64,000 nt of DNA from UMGS1370 sp046957575 (GCA_046957575.1 JBKUOG010000004.1:1-64000); one strand, 5' to 3'; shown: positions 18,304-27,419, counted from the stretch's first letter. Program-made: numbers and translations. Notes: generated by a model from the letters alone, not told the origin.

Positions 18304-18915
18304 CTAGTTTGCTGCGCAGTTATTTACAAAGTAAACTGCTGCATTTACTGCGTTTGTAACTGCTTCAGATGTAATGGTTGCGCCGGACATTGCCTGAATC
18401 TCATTTTCTGCCGGAGCGCCTGTTTTGGTTACTGTCAGGGTTTCTGCATTTTTACCGGTAAACTGGCCCTTAAACTCATCTCCGGTTGCATTCATGCCAA
18501 GACCAGGAGTCTCTGCCAGAGATAAAAATGCAATACCGCTTATCTTACCTTCGCCGTTGATTCCTACAGAAAGTTTTACTTCTCCGCCGAATCCGTCTTT
18601 GGAGGTAGAAGAAACCACATATCCGACTGGATTGCCGGATGCGTCTACTGCCTGTGCAGCAGCATCAATGTATACATTTCCAAATCCCTGAGCCATCAGT
18701 TCTTCAGCAGAAGCGGCAATCTTTTCCGGCATGCCGTCTTCCACAAAATCATTGGCTTCCGGAAGGACTTCTTTATATGCTGCAATTTTGGCAGCCTGCT
18801 CAGCCGCCGCAATCGGCGCCTTGGTGATTTCAAAAACGCCGCCCAGACACAAACCCGCAATCAGGGTGATGGCAAATAAAATCACCGCGTCTTTCATAAA
18901 TCCGCCTTTTTTCAT
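18304..18915 (-). CDS. rnfG: Rnf complex flavoprotein subunit RnfG
   Basis: 203 residues. It has one N-terminal membrane helix (DAVILFAITLIAGLCLGGVF) and an extracytoplasmic FMN-binding domain with the flavinylation motif SGATIT near residue 178, where FMN is attached covalently to the threonine. It carries electrons on the outer side between RnfD and RnfB/RnfA-E. GGAGG lies inside the end of rnfD, ten bases before the ATG. Confidence 0.95.
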   Translation of the reverse strand: MKKGGFMKDAVILFAITLIAGLCLGGVFEITKAPIAAAEQAAKIAAYKEVLPEANDFVEDGMPEKIAASAEELMAQGFGNVYIDAAAQAVDASGNPVGYVVSSTSKDGFGGEVKLSVGINGEGKISGIAFLSLAETPGLGMNATGDEFKGQFTGKNAETLTVTKTGAPAENEIQAMSGATITSEAVTNAVNAAVYFVNNCAAN

Positions 18916-18917
18916 GA

Positions 18918-19844
18918 TTATTTGCCCTCCTTTCCAAATGCCTTCGGAAGGGTTACCTTCTCAATTAGCGGCACCAGAATATTGCTTAAAATAATAGCGT
19001 AGGACACACCCTCTGCAGAACCGCCAAAGAGACGGAACAGTCCGGTTAAGCATCCCATTAAAATGCCGTATACGATCTGGCCTCTTGGTGTAATGGGGCT
19101 GGTAACATAATCTGTTGCCATGAAAAATGCACCAAAGATTAAGCCGCCGCCGCATAAGTGTGCTAACAGATAGTTCATATCCAGACCATGGCCGCCAAAG
19201 ATCAGTACAAATAAGGTAAAGGAAATCAGGTAAGCTGCCGGGATCCGGATGGTGATTACCTTTTTCCACAGCATGTAAGCTGCGCCGATTAACAGAGCAA
19301 TCACAGATACCTCGCCGATGGTTCCTGGAATCTTGCCAACAAACATGGCCGCTACATCTACGCTGCCGCCGGACTTTAAGACTGCCAACGGGGTAGCTCC
19401 TGTAACTCCATTTAAGGTAAAGGTGGTCATCTTCCCTGTAAAAGCGATTAACAGGAAACATCTGGCTGCCAGAGCAGGGTTCATAAAGTTCTGTCCCAGA
19501 CCGCCGTATAACTGCTTTACTACAATGATTGCAAATACACCGCCAAGCATGGGAATCCATACCGGAATGTCGGCAGGCATATTAAGCGCCAGAATCATAC
19601 CGGTTACCAGGGCGCTTCCATCTGCAATGGTAATCGGCTTTTTCATGCCTTTTTCATATAAATATTCACTTGCCACGCAGGCTAAAACGGTTCCAATAAT
19701 AATAATCAGAGCGTTTAAGCCAAACTGATAAACGCCGAATGCGGCTGCCGGAAGCATGGCAATCGCCACATCAAACATAATATTGCCGGTCGTTACCTGA
19801 TCCCTAACATGAGGGGATGAGGATACGTTTAATAATCTGTTCAT
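18918..19844 (-). CDS. rnfD: Rnf complex membrane subunit RnfD
   Basis: 308 residues, NqrB/RnfD family, eight to ten helices (FDVAIAMLPAAAFGVYQFGL, RGQIVYGILMGCLTGLFRLF). It contains NGVTGATPL, which fits the site of covalent FMN attachment in this family. It couples electron flow to ion export across the cytoplasmic membrane. Start at 19844, 19 bases after rnfC. Confidence 0.95.
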   Translation of the reverse strand: MNRLLNVSSSPHVRDQVTTGNIMFDVAIAMLPAAAFGVYQFGLNALIIIIGTVLACVASEYLYEKGMKKPITIADGSALVTGMILALNMPADIPVWIPMLGGVFAIIVVKQLYGGLGQNFMNPALAARCFLLIAFTGKMTTFTLNGVTGATPLAVLKSGGSVDVAAMFVGKIPGTIGEVSVIALLIGAAYMLWKKVITIRIPAAYLISFTLFVLIFGGHGLDMNYLLAHLCGGGLIFGAFFMATDYVTSPITPRGQIVYGILMGCLTGLFRLFGGSAEGVSYAIILSNILVPLIEKVTLPKAFGKEGK

Positions 19845-19862
19845 TCTTTCTCTTCCGCCTCC

Positions 19863-21188
19863 TTACGCTTTCTTTCTGCGGTTTGCCGCTACCTGTCTTC
19901 GCATATCCTTAAACGCCTGGGTTAAAGGTCTCTTTGCAGGACATACATAGGCGCAGCTTCCGCACTCCATACATTCCATGCCGTTTAATTTTTCAAATGA
20001 CTCGCAGTTATTTTTCATAGCTGCATTCATCATAAGCGGAGGAACCAGGTGGCTGGGACATGCAGAAACGCAGCGTCCGCAGCGGATACAAGGAGTCGGC
20101 TCCTGCGCTGCTACCATATCTTTGGAAAAGCAGGTCAGAGCAGAGGACGTCTTGGTTACAGGAAGATCTAAGCTGAACAGGGCCTGTCCCATCATAGGAC
20201 CTCCGGAAATCACTTTTTCCGGATCATTTTTAAAGCCTCCTGCTGCTTCTAACAGTTCCTGATAATTGGTTCCCAGTCTTACATTGAAGTTCTGGGGATT
20301 TACAATGGCATCGCCGGTAACGGTAATGATCTTGCGGATCAGCGGAGTCTGCTTGCAGACTGCATTGTAAATGGCAATTACCGTATCAATATTATCTACG
20401 ATGCATCCTGCATCTGCCGGAAGCATGGAGGAATTAACCTTGCGTCCGGTAATTGCATAAATTAAGGAACGTTCGCCGCCCTGGGGGTACTTGGTAAGAA
20501 GCGGGCGCACCTCAATGCGAGGCTCGTTCTTTACTAATTCCTCCAGTTTCTTAATGCCTTCCGGCTTGTTGTTTTCAATGCCAATCACGCCTTTGGCATT
20601 GTCGAACAGGCTTAAGATAACTTTCAGACCGCCTACGATCTTTTCCGGCTCTTCCAACATCATACGGTAGTCGGAAGTCAGATACGGTTCGCACTCTGCG
20701 CCGTTTACTAAAATGTAATCGATCTTGCTGTCATCCTTTGGCGTCAGCTTCACATTAGTTGGGAATCCTGCTCCGCCTAAACCTACAATTCCCGCCTCTT
20801 TTACGATGTTTCGGATTTCGTCTTTGGACAGTTTTGTATAATCTCTGTCCTCGCCGAAATGCTCAATTTTTTCGTCCAGTCCGTCATTTTCTACAATAAC
20901 GGAAGTCACCATGGAGCCATTGACCATAAGACGCGGCTCTACTGCCTTTACAGTTCCAGATACGGAACAAATTACGTTAGCAGAAATAAAACCGCCGGCT
21001 TCACCAATTTTCTGGCCGACTAATACCCGGTCGCCTTTTTTTACCAGCGGTTTTGCCGGCGCACCGATGTGCTGGGCCATGGGAAATACCATCTCGCCTT
21101 TGGGCATCAGCACCTGTACTGGCTTGTTTTCCGACATCTCTTTTCCCTCGAAGGGATGAATGCCGCCTTTAAATGTAGCCAAACCCAT
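19863..21188 (-). CDS. rnfC: Rnf complex NADH-side subunit RnfC
   Basis: 441 residues, peripheral cytoplasmic subunit that reduces NAD. It has an N-terminal biotinyl-like domain, VGLGGAGFPTNVKL of the NADH/FMN-binding fold, a SLBB-like part and two 4Fe-4S motifs, CIRCGRCVSACPSHLVPPL and CMECGSCAYVCPAKRPL. It has a basic C-terminus. The ATG at 21188 is preceded by GAGGG at eight bases, better than the TTG just upstream. First gene of the operon, with its own promoter at 21252-21280. Confidence 0.95.
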   Translation of the reverse strand: MGLATFKGGIHPFEGKEMSENKPVQVLMPKGEMVFPMAQHIGAPAKPLVKKGDRVLVGQKIGEAGGFISANVICSVSGTVKAVEPRLMVNGSMVTSVIVENDGLDEKIEHFGEDRDYTKLSKDEIRNIVKEAGIVGLGGAGFPTNVKLTPKDDSKIDYILVNGAECEPYLTSDYRMMLEEPEKIVGGLKVILSLFDNAKGVIGIENNKPEGIKKLEELVKNEPRIEVRPLLTKYPQGGERSLIYAITGRKVNSSMLPADAGCIVDNIDTVIAIYNAVCKQTPLIRKIITVTGDAIVNPQNFNVRLGTNYQELLEAAGGFKNDPEKVISGGPMMGQALFSLDLPVTKTSSALTCFSKDMVAAQEPTPCIRCGRCVSACPSHLVPPLMMNAAMKNNCESFEKLNGMECMECGSCAYVCPAKRPLTQAFKDMRRQVAANRRKKA

Positions 21189-21251
21189 CAAACTAACCCT
21201 CTTTCTATAAACATTTTCCTGAAGCAGAGCATGCTCCAGTTTATCTTTGCC

Positions 21252-21280
21252 ATTATAACATACTTTGATATTGTATACAA
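21252..21280 (-). promoter_or_regulatory. Promoter of the rnf operon
   Basis: On the minus strand: TTGTAT at 21280-21275, a spacer of 17, and TATAAT at 21257-21252, about 64 bases before the rnfC start. It is close to the vegetative consensus. Confidence 0.75.
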
Positions 21281-21610
21281 TTGTCTTTTCCTGTCACACC
21301 TGCAACTATTTGTAGGCATTTGCTGTATTTTTTTCCATACATTTTGTGTTTTACTGAAAAATCGCCTGAATCTCCCGTTAAATTTTTGACATTTTTCTTT
21401 CTTTCCTGACGAACCATTCTCCCCGCTTTAGAAATGCTCCCTTCTTTCCAAACAGATTTTACCGGAAAATTCTCACTTTCTCCTTATTTCTTTCTTGTGA
21501 AATTATTATCAAGTAAAACTTATAACCCTTATAAGAATTTTTAATGAATTTTTTTCATTCTTTTCTTTTCTCAAACCGTCTGGTATGGTACGATCAGGAG
21601 GTCAATAAAA
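21281..21610. other. AT-rich intergenic region between rnfC and the divergent gene
   Basis: About 330 bases of T-rich sequence without a plausible gene. The plus-strand promoter of the FMN-binding-like gene must lie near 21540-21600, but I cannot assign boxes with confidence. Confidence 0.4.
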
Positions 21611-21629
21611 ATGATAAAGGAGAATATGT

Positions 21630-22130
21630 ATGCATCACTCAAATCCCAAAAGACAAAATATCATTGGCCTGGCTGTTATGGCTGTTCTTTCTGTACTGGT
21701 AATCTCTATTTCTTCCCCTGCATATGCAGCCCTTCACCGCATGACCAGAGGGGATCTTCCGGAGCCTGCCATGGAACTGACAGACGGCACTTACACTTAT
21801 ACAGATGCACAAGCCGATGAGAGCGGCTTTAAAAATCAGGTATCTTTAACCGTATTTGACGGCTATATCACATCTGTTACCTGGGACTGCATCGGAGCAG
21901 ATGGCTCCACCAAGCGCCAGCTTACCTTAGACGGAATGTATGTTATGACAGAAGACGGACCTTCCTGGATCGATCAGGCAGAAGCGGCGGCCTCCTATGT
22001 GGTTTCCAATCAGAGCCTTGACGGTCTTATTGATGAAAACGGTTATACCCAGGCGATTGCCTCTGTCAGCATCAATCTGTACGGATTTTACAATGCTGTC
22101 AACGATTGTCTGGCCCAGGCTTCCAAATAG
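21630..22130 (+). CDS. Secreted FMN-binding-domain-like protein next to rnf
   Basis: 166 residues with a signal peptide or anchor (NIIGLAVMAVLSVLVISISS, then PAYA cleavage-like). The mature part (DGTYTYTDAQADESGFKNQV, then SLTVFDGYITSVTWDCIGAD) resembles FMN_bind-type domains found in extracellular electron-transfer and Rnf-linked proteins. The usual flavinylation motif (S/T)GAT is absent; the equivalent end reads ASVSINLYGFYNAV. AAAGGAG precedes the ATG. It is divergent from rnf and could be a partner of the complex or only a binding protein. Family assignment is by recognition, not search. Confidence 0.6.
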   Translation: MHHSNPKRQNIIGLAVMAVLSVLVISISSPAYAALHRMTRGDLPEPAMELTDGTYTYTDAQADESGFKNQVSLTVFDGYITSVTWDCIGADGSTKRQLTLDGMYVMTEDGPSWIDQAEAAASYVVSNQSLDGLIDENGYTQAIASVSINLYGFYNAVNDCLAQASK

Positions 22131-22144
22131 TCTGTCTGGTTCAT

Positions 22145-22194
22145 AAAAACAGCCAGCCTCAACTGCTTTTTGCAGTCAGGCTGGCTGTTTTTAT
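22145..22194. terminator. Strong bidirectional terminator
   Basis: AAAACAGCCAGCCT pairs with AGGCTGGCTGTTTT around an inner CAACTGC/GCAGTC stem, flanked by A and T runs on the two sides. It lies between the convergent FMN-binding-like and ABC exporter genes and can serve both. Confidence 0.9.
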
Positions 22195-24077
22195 TAGTCT
22201 AATTCTTGCATGCCAGTATAAAGTTCATAATATCGACCCTTCATGGCAAGAAGTTCATCATGATCTCCCCGCTCGATAATCTTTCCGTTTTCCAGCACCA
22301 TAATGGCATTGGCATTGCGGACGGTAGACAGGCGGTGGGCGATGACAAAGGTAGTGCGGTCTGCCATCAGCCGATCCATGCCATGTTCAATATGCTTTTC
22401 CGTTCTGGTATCTACAGAACTGGTAGCCTCGTCTAAAATCAGCACCGGCGCCTTGGAAATAGCGGCTCTGGCAATGTTTAAAAGCTGCCTCTGGCCCTGG
22501 CTTAAGTTGGCCCCGTCTCCCTCCAGCATGGTATCATATCCTTTCGGCAGACGCATGATAAAGGAATGGGCAGATGCTGTCTTTGCAGCCTCTACTACTT
22601 CCTCATCCGTTGCATCCAGCCTTCCGTACCGGATGTTCTCCCGGACAGTGCCTGTAAATAAATGGGTATCTTGAAGCACCATAGCAATATTGCTTCTTAA
22701 ATTTTCCCGATTGATGTGGCGGATATCCACCCCGTCTATGGTGATACTTCCACTCTGAATATCGTAAAAACGATTAATCAGATTGGTAATAGTGGTTTTT
22801 CCTGCTCCTGTGGATCCTACAAACGCAATCTTCTGACCTGGTTTTGCGTACAGACTGATATCGTTTAAAATGACCTTATCCGGATTGTATCCAAAGGTAA
22901 CGTGGTCTAAAATCACATGACCTTCCATTGGATGCAGCACCTTTGCATCCTTGTCATCTGCCGGCTCCGGCTCTTCGTCCATTACGGCAAACACGCGCTC
23001 TGCGCCTGCAAGAGCTGAAAAAATAGTGCTGACCTGCATGGACAGTTCGTTAATCGGTCTGGAAAACTGGCGGGAAAAGTTTAAAAATACAGTGAGTCCG
23101 CCTACATCAAATCCTTTTAATACGCACAGAAGTCCTCCCACGCAGGCAGTCAGCGCATAATTGACCTGACTCAAATTTCCCATAACAGGTCCCATAATCC
23201 CTCCGAAGAACTGGGCGCGAATCTGATTTTTCTTTAATTCGTCATTGAGATATCCAAATTCTTCCTCTGCAATCTTCTCATGGCAGAACACCTTGACTAC
23301 CTTTTGTCCGGTAATGGTCTCCTCAATATAACCGTTGACCGCTCCAAGGGCGGACTGCTGGGCAGAGAAATATTTCTGGCTCCGCCCTGCTACAAATCCT
23401 CCTGCCTTCATCATCAGCGGAATCATAATCAGAGTAATCACCGTCAGATAAACGTTGGTGTAAATCATAAGGGCCAGCGTTCCTATAAGACTTAACGCTC
23501 CTGCAAAGAGCTGCACCAGGGTGCTGCTTAGCATCTGCCCTACTGTATCCACATCATTGGTAAACCGGCTCATCAAATCGCCGTTGTTGTTGGTATCGTA
23601 AAACCGGATCGGAAGTCTCTGCATTTTTGTGAACAGATCTTCCCGGATCTTTACCAGGGCTTTCTGGGCAATGGTCAGCATGATTTTTGCCTGAAAATAA
23701 TTAGCCAGCACTCCCAGCACATAGACAATCCCCAGAACTGCCAGAGCGCGAAACAATCCTCTGACATCTCCTCTGGAACCGTCCATAGGGGCAATGTATG
23801 TGTTGATAATGGGGCGCAGCATATAAGATCCTGCCAGGGTCGCAATGGTGTTTACAATTACACAGAAAAATGCCAGCCCCATCCCCAGTTTATATTGTTC
23901 CAGGTATCCTAACAGACGTTTTACAGTGGCTTTGGTATTCTGGGGTTTTCCGCCCATTCCCTTAGGGCCATGCCTGTGCCCCGGTCCATGACCGCCCCGT
24001 CCCATAGCCGGCTGTGAGGAAGATACTCTGTTTCCATAACGCCGTTTCAGGCTTTCGACTCTTCTCTGATCCATCAT
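22194..24077 (-). CDS. ABC exporter subunit (permease-ATPase), active-site partner
   Basis: 627 residues. An N-terminal Gly/His-rich cytosolic stretch (GRGGHGPGHRHGPKGMGGKP) is followed by six membrane helices and an ATPase with Walker A GSTGAGKTT, signature NLSQGQRQLL, Walker B ILDEATSSVD with the catalytic Glu, and H-loop IAHRLST. It forms a heterodimer with the gene upstream, and the two overlap by four bases. Such pairs export drugs, peptides or lipids. The His-rich N-terminus is an oddity and could bind metal. Confidence 0.92.
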   Translation of the reverse strand: MMDQRRVESLKRRYGNRVSSSQPAMGRGGHGPGHRHGPKGMGGKPQNTKATVKRLLGYLEQYKLGMGLAFFCVIVNTIATLAGSYMLRPIINTYIAPMDGSRGDVRGLFRALAVLGIVYVLGVLANYFQAKIMLTIAQKALVKIREDLFTKMQRLPIRFYDTNNNGDLMSRFTNDVDTVGQMLSSTLVQLFAGALSLIGTLALMIYTNVYLTVITLIMIPLMMKAGGFVAGRSQKYFSAQQSALGAVNGYIEETITGQKVVKVFCHEKIAEEEFGYLNDELKKNQIRAQFFGGIMGPVMGNLSQVNYALTACVGGLLCVLKGFDVGGLTVFLNFSRQFSRPINELSMQVSTIFSALAGAERVFAVMDEEPEPADDKDAKVLHPMEGHVILDHVTFGYNPDKVILNDISLYAKPGQKIAFVGSTGAGKTTITNLINRFYDIQSGSITIDGVDIRHINRENLRSNIAMVLQDTHLFTGTVRENIRYGRLDATDEEVVEAAKTASAHSFIMRLPKGYDTMLEGDGANLSQGQRQLLNIARAAISKAPVLILDEATSSVDTRTEKHIEHGMDRLMADRTTFVIAHRLSTVRNANAIMVLENGKIIERGDHDELLAMKGRYYELYTGMQELD

Positions 24078-25819
24078 GGCGTCACCTCCCTGGTTTCTTT
24101 TTCTTTATCCCTCTGTGAATAATAGATTTCCTGATAAGCCGCACTGTTTTTCAGCAGTTCCTGATGGGTTCCCATGGCTTCGATTTTTCCGTCATCCAAA
24201 ACCAGAATCCGGTCCGCATTTTCCACAGAACCGATTCTCTGGGCAATGATCAGTTTGGTTGTGTCTTTTAAAGAAGTCTTAAAGCATTCCTGAATCTTTG
24301 CCTCTGTAGCCGTATCCACTGCACTGGTGGAATCGTCTAAAATCAGGATTTTCGGCTTTTTAAGCAGTGCTCTTGCTATACAAAGCCTCTGCTTTTGGCC
24401 TCCGGATACATTGACGCCTCCCTGTCCCATCTCTGTCTTGTAACCCTGGGGAAAAGAGGTGACAAATCCATCTGCCTGGGCGCTGTCCGCAGTCTTACGG
24501 ATTTCCTCTTCTGAAGCATTTTCATTGCCCCAACGCAGGTTTTCCTCAATAGTGCCGGAAAACAGCACATTTTTCTGAAGAACCATGCCGACTCCATCTC
24601 TTAAATGTTCCAGGGAATAGTCTTTTACGTCAATCCCGTCTACTAATACCCGCCCGCAGGTGGCGTCGTAAAGTCTTGGTATTAACTGCACCAGACTGGT
24701 CTTTCCGCTTCCCGTTGATCCGATAATGCCGATGGTCTCTCCCGGATTGGCTGTAAAGGTAATATGTTCCAGGACCATCCCGTCTTCTTCTCCATAGCGG
24801 AAACTGACATCCTGAAATTCAATTTTTCCTTTTGTAACTTTGGCATCTTTTTCGCCTGCATGATCGTCGGTCAAATCAATTTTGGTATCCATGACCTCAT
24901 TGACACGCTTAGCTGACGCCATTGCGCGGGAACTCTGAAGAAATACCATAGAAAGCATCATCAACGACATTAAAATCTGGACAATGTAGGTGGTAAATGC
25001 CGTCAAATCGCCAACCTGCATGGTTTTGCCGATAATCATGTTTCCGCCGTACCAGACTACAGCCAAAGTAGTAATGTTCATAGCCAGCATCATCACCGGC
25101 ATGGTAGTAATCACCACATTCATGGCCTTTAAACTTTTGTCCATTAAATTGCTGTTGTTGGCAGCAAATTTTTCTTCCTCATGATCCTCTCTTACAAAGG
25201 ATTTGATAACGCGGACGTTGGTCAGCGCCTCCTGAATGCCGGAGTTCAGCTTATCAATGGATTCCTGCATCACCTGAAATCTGGGAAATGCTGTTTTTAA
25301 AATCACTGCAATGGCTATGGTCAGCAGCGGAATTACCACCAGGATTACCAGAGCCAGTTTCGCATTCATTACAAATGCCATCACCAAAGCGCCAAGCAGC
25401 ATTCCCGGTGCGCGCAGCATCATGCGAAGTGCCATCATGATCACATTCTGTATCTGCTGAATGTCATTGGTAAGCCTGGTTACTAAAGAACCTGTGCTGA
25501 AGTCATCAATATTTTTAAACGAAAACTGCTGAACCTTTGCAAATACGTCCCGCCGCAAATCCGTTGTAAAACAAATGGACGCTTTCGCAGCAAAATAAGC
25601 TGCCCCGATTCCACCTGCCGCCATTACCAGAGCTGTCAGAATCATGACAATTCCCATCTGGATAATGTATGATGTATCCCGGTTTGCCACACCATTATTG
25701 ATGATTAAAGACATCATTTTAGGAAGTGCAATCTCTCCCGCCACTTCTGTCAGCATCAAAATCGGTCCGCATATAAATGCACTTTTATACGGCATAATAT
25801 ATTTTTTATAGCGCTTCAA
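24074..25819 (-). CDS. ABC exporter subunit (permease-ATPase), degenerate-site partner
   Basis: 581 residues, six helices then an ATPase: Walker A GSTGSGKTS, signature NVSGGQKQRLC, Walker B LILDDSTSAVD. The residue after Walker B is Asp instead of the catalytic Glu, and the H-loop reads IAQRIGS with Gln for His. These two changes are the mark of the degenerate site in heterodimeric exporters of the BmrCD/TM287-288 type. It is co-transcribed with the MarR regulator upstream. Confidence 0.93.
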   Translation of the reverse strand: MKRYKKYIMPYKSAFICGPILMLTEVAGEIALPKMMSLIINNGVANRDTSYIIQMGIVMILTALVMAAGGIGAAYFAAKASICFTTDLRRDVFAKVQQFSFKNIDDFSTGSLVTRLTNDIQQIQNVIMMALRMMLRAPGMLLGALVMAFVMNAKLALVILVVIPLLTIAIAVILKTAFPRFQVMQESIDKLNSGIQEALTNVRVIKSFVREDHEEEKFAANNSNLMDKSLKAMNVVITTMPVMMLAMNITTLAVVWYGGNMIIGKTMQVGDLTAFTTYIVQILMSLMMLSMVFLQSSRAMASAKRVNEVMDTKIDLTDDHAGEKDAKVTKGKIEFQDVSFRYGEEDGMVLEHITFTANPGETIGIIGSTGSGKTSLVQLIPRLYDATCGRVLVDGIDVKDYSLEHLRDGVGMVLQKNVLFSGTIEENLRWGNENASEEEIRKTADSAQADGFVTSFPQGYKTEMGQGGVNVSGGQKQRLCIARALLKKPKILILDDSTSAVDTATEAKIQECFKTSLKDTTKLIIAQRIGSVENADRILVLDDGKIEAMGTHQELLKNSAAYQEIYYSQRDKEKETREVTP

Positions 25820-25860
25820 ACTGATTCCTCTCTTTCTGTCTTTTTTCTGCTTTCAATCTT

Positions 25861-26331
25861 TCACTTTACAATCCGTTCCAGATTTTTGCGTACCCGCTCC
25901 AGATATTCCATCAGTTTTTCAAAATCCTCCCCTGAAAATCCGTCAAACATCTCCTCTTCTACCTGGCCAAAAATAGACTGACTGATATCTACGATTTGCC
26001 GTCCCTTTTCTGTCAAATCAATCTGGTTGTAGCGGTTGTCTTTTTCATCTACTTCTCTGCGGATGTAGCCGCCTTTTTCCAGTTTCTTCAATGAAACGGC
26101 AATGGCCGCAGTGGATATCTTATACCGCTCTGCGATTTCTTTTTGGGAAGCATTTGGATGGTCAGACACATACATTAAAATCTGGTGCTGGCTCCTGTAT
26201 ACTCCAGTTTTACTGAACCTGTGCTCTAAAACAGTGCGGTGAAGCCTGACGATTTCCATGTACTTCCAGACACACTTATGGCTGGCCGACACATCTTCTC
26301 CCATATCCGAAGAGTTGTAAGGGGTTGTCAT
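25861..26331 (-). CDS. MarR-family transcriptional regulator
   Basis: 156 residues with a winged helix-turn-helix: QKEIAERYKISTAAIAVSLK as the recognition unit and GYIRREVDEKDNRYNQIDLT as the wing. It probably represses its own operon, which includes the two exporter genes 40 bases downstream, until a ligand releases it. Palindromes in front of the gene fit its operators. Confidence 0.92.
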   Translation of the reverse strand: MTTPYNSSDMGEDVSASHKCVWKYMEIVRLHRTVLEHRFSKTGVYRSQHQILMYVSDHPNASQKEIAERYKISTAAIAVSLKKLEKGGYIRREVDEKDNRYNQIDLTEKGRQIVDISQSIFGQVEEEMFDGFSGEDFEKLMEYLERVRKNLERIVK

Positions 26332-26360
26332 CTCTTCCTCCTTCTTTCTGACTATTTCGT

Positions 26361-26402
26361 GGACTAGTTAATCATTAACGTCCAAACAATTAATTAGTTA
26401 AT
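26361..26402. promoter_or_regulatory. Tandem MarR-type operator palindromes
   Basis: GTTAATCATTAAC lies inside a 23-base imperfect palindrome (26361-26383), and ATTAATTAGTTAAT is at 26389-26402. Both lie between the promoter at 26411-26439 and the marR start. The shared half-site is ATTAAC/GTTAAT. Confidence 0.65.
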
Positions 26403-26410
26403 CGTCAAGT

Positions 26411-26439
26411 ATTATAATCAGATTCTTTTTAAATTGCAA
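26411..26439 (-). promoter_or_regulatory. Promoter of the marR-exporter operon
   Basis: On the minus strand: TTGCAA at 26439-26434, 17 bases, TATAAT at 26416-26411. The operator palindromes start nine bases downstream, so a bound repressor would cover the transcription start. Confidence 0.75.
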
Positions 26440-26507
26440 GACATAAATTATAAACTTTTTCTTAATAGTTTCATTTGGGAACACGCAAAAAAACTTCCGC
26501 TGACAGC

Positions 26508-26533
26508 AAAAAGAGCAGGCAAAACACCTGCTC
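26508..26533 (-). terminator. Terminator of the CAP-domain gene
   Basis: GAGCAGG and CCTGCTC form a seven-base stem with a TGTTTTG loop, followed on the minus strand by TTTTTGCTG. It begins five bases after the stop. Confidence 0.85.
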
Positions 26534-26537
26534 GATT

Positions 26538-27152
26538 CTAATATGTAAATAACTGAACCCAGTACGGAGTCTTGTCTGCACTCTCATAGTATCCTACTCC
26601 GATAGATGTATACTGGCTGTTTAAAATATTGGCTCTGTGCCCCTGGCTGTTCATCCAGTCTCTCATGACCTGCTCTGGCGCTTTCTGCCCATAGGCAATG
26701 TTTTCTCCTGCTCCCCGGTAAGAAATCTGATTCTGTGCCAGGATTGTGGAAAAGCTGGTTCCATCCGGCCTGGTGTGAGAAAAGTTCACTGCCGTCTCCC
26801 CGGCTCTTAACCGGGCTGCTTTTGACAGATCTTCCATAGGCGTTAGCGGTTTTAACCCTGCCTTTGCCCGTTCCTCATTTACCAAATCTATAACCTGTGC
26901 GGCATAATCGTCCTGATTCCCTTCCTGATCCATGGGCGGCAGAATCACATCCTGATTTCCTCCCATCTGATTTTGTCCTGTGCCTCCTGGAATGAGAATC
27001 CCCTGCATGGGAATGTTCCCGCCATTGCAGCCCCAGTTTTTTAAATTTCCTCCGTTAATCATCACCACCTTGCCTGCAGCCTGTGCCGGAAATGCGGTCA
27101 GCGCAGAAATGGAAACAGCCATCACAGCTCCGCAAATTGCAAATTTTCTCAT
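26538..27152 (-). CDS. Secreted CAP/SCP-domain protein (YkwD-like)
   Basis: 204 residues. The signal peptide is MRKFAICGAVMAVSISALTA with a cleavage site after AQA, then a Gly/Asn-rich linker of about 60 residues, then a CAP domain: VNEERAKAGLKPL, FSHTRPDGTSF, AGENIAYGQKAPEQVMRDWM and GHRANILNSQYTSIGVGYY. Bacterial CAP proteins of this kind are extracellular and are often linked to sporulation or the cell wall. Their activity is mostly unknown. It is a single-gene unit with its own terminator. Confidence 0.9.
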   Translation of the reverse strand: MRKFAICGAVMAVSISALTAFPAQAAGKVVMINGGNLKNWGCNGGNIPMQGILIPGGTGQNQMGGNQDVILPPMDQEGNQDDYAAQVIDLVNEERAKAGLKPLTPMEDLSKAARLRAGETAVNFSHTRPDGTSFSTILAQNQISYRGAGENIAYGQKAPEQVMRDWMNSQGHRANILNSQYTSIGVGYYESADKTPYWVQLFTY

Positions 27153-27277
27153 AGAAATCCTCCTGATATGTTACATTTTTTTAACATTTGTGTTACAAAA
27201 TGATGATAGCACACAGAAAATGGAAATTCCACAGGGAAGAAATGGAAATTTTGCCAAAAATGGGCACAAAAAAGTAG

Positions 27278-27341
27278 TAGCACCAGTGTACAGAGGCAAC
27301 GCGCCTCAGAGTGGGGTATTGCCCCCTGTACACTGATGCTA
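27278..27341. repeat. 64-bp Y-shaped palindromic element, possible IS200-derived MITE
   Basis: Outer 16-base arms TAGCACCAGTGTACAG and CTGTACACTGATGCTA pair with one mismatch. Between them are two small perfect hairpins, GAGGC-AACGC-GCCTC (27293-27307) and GGGG-TATTG-CCCC (27313-27325). The whole can fold as a three-way junction. The right-hand 26 bases recur at 42841-42867 fused to a broken IS200-type transposase, with one more C. It lies upstream of the CAP-domain gene and within no coding region. Confidence 0.7.
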
Positions 27342-27419
27342 AATCGATTTCAGACTTACTGCTTCATATACCGCTGCAGAGCGGTGGGATATTCAGTTGT
27401 ATAGACTATTCCAACAACA

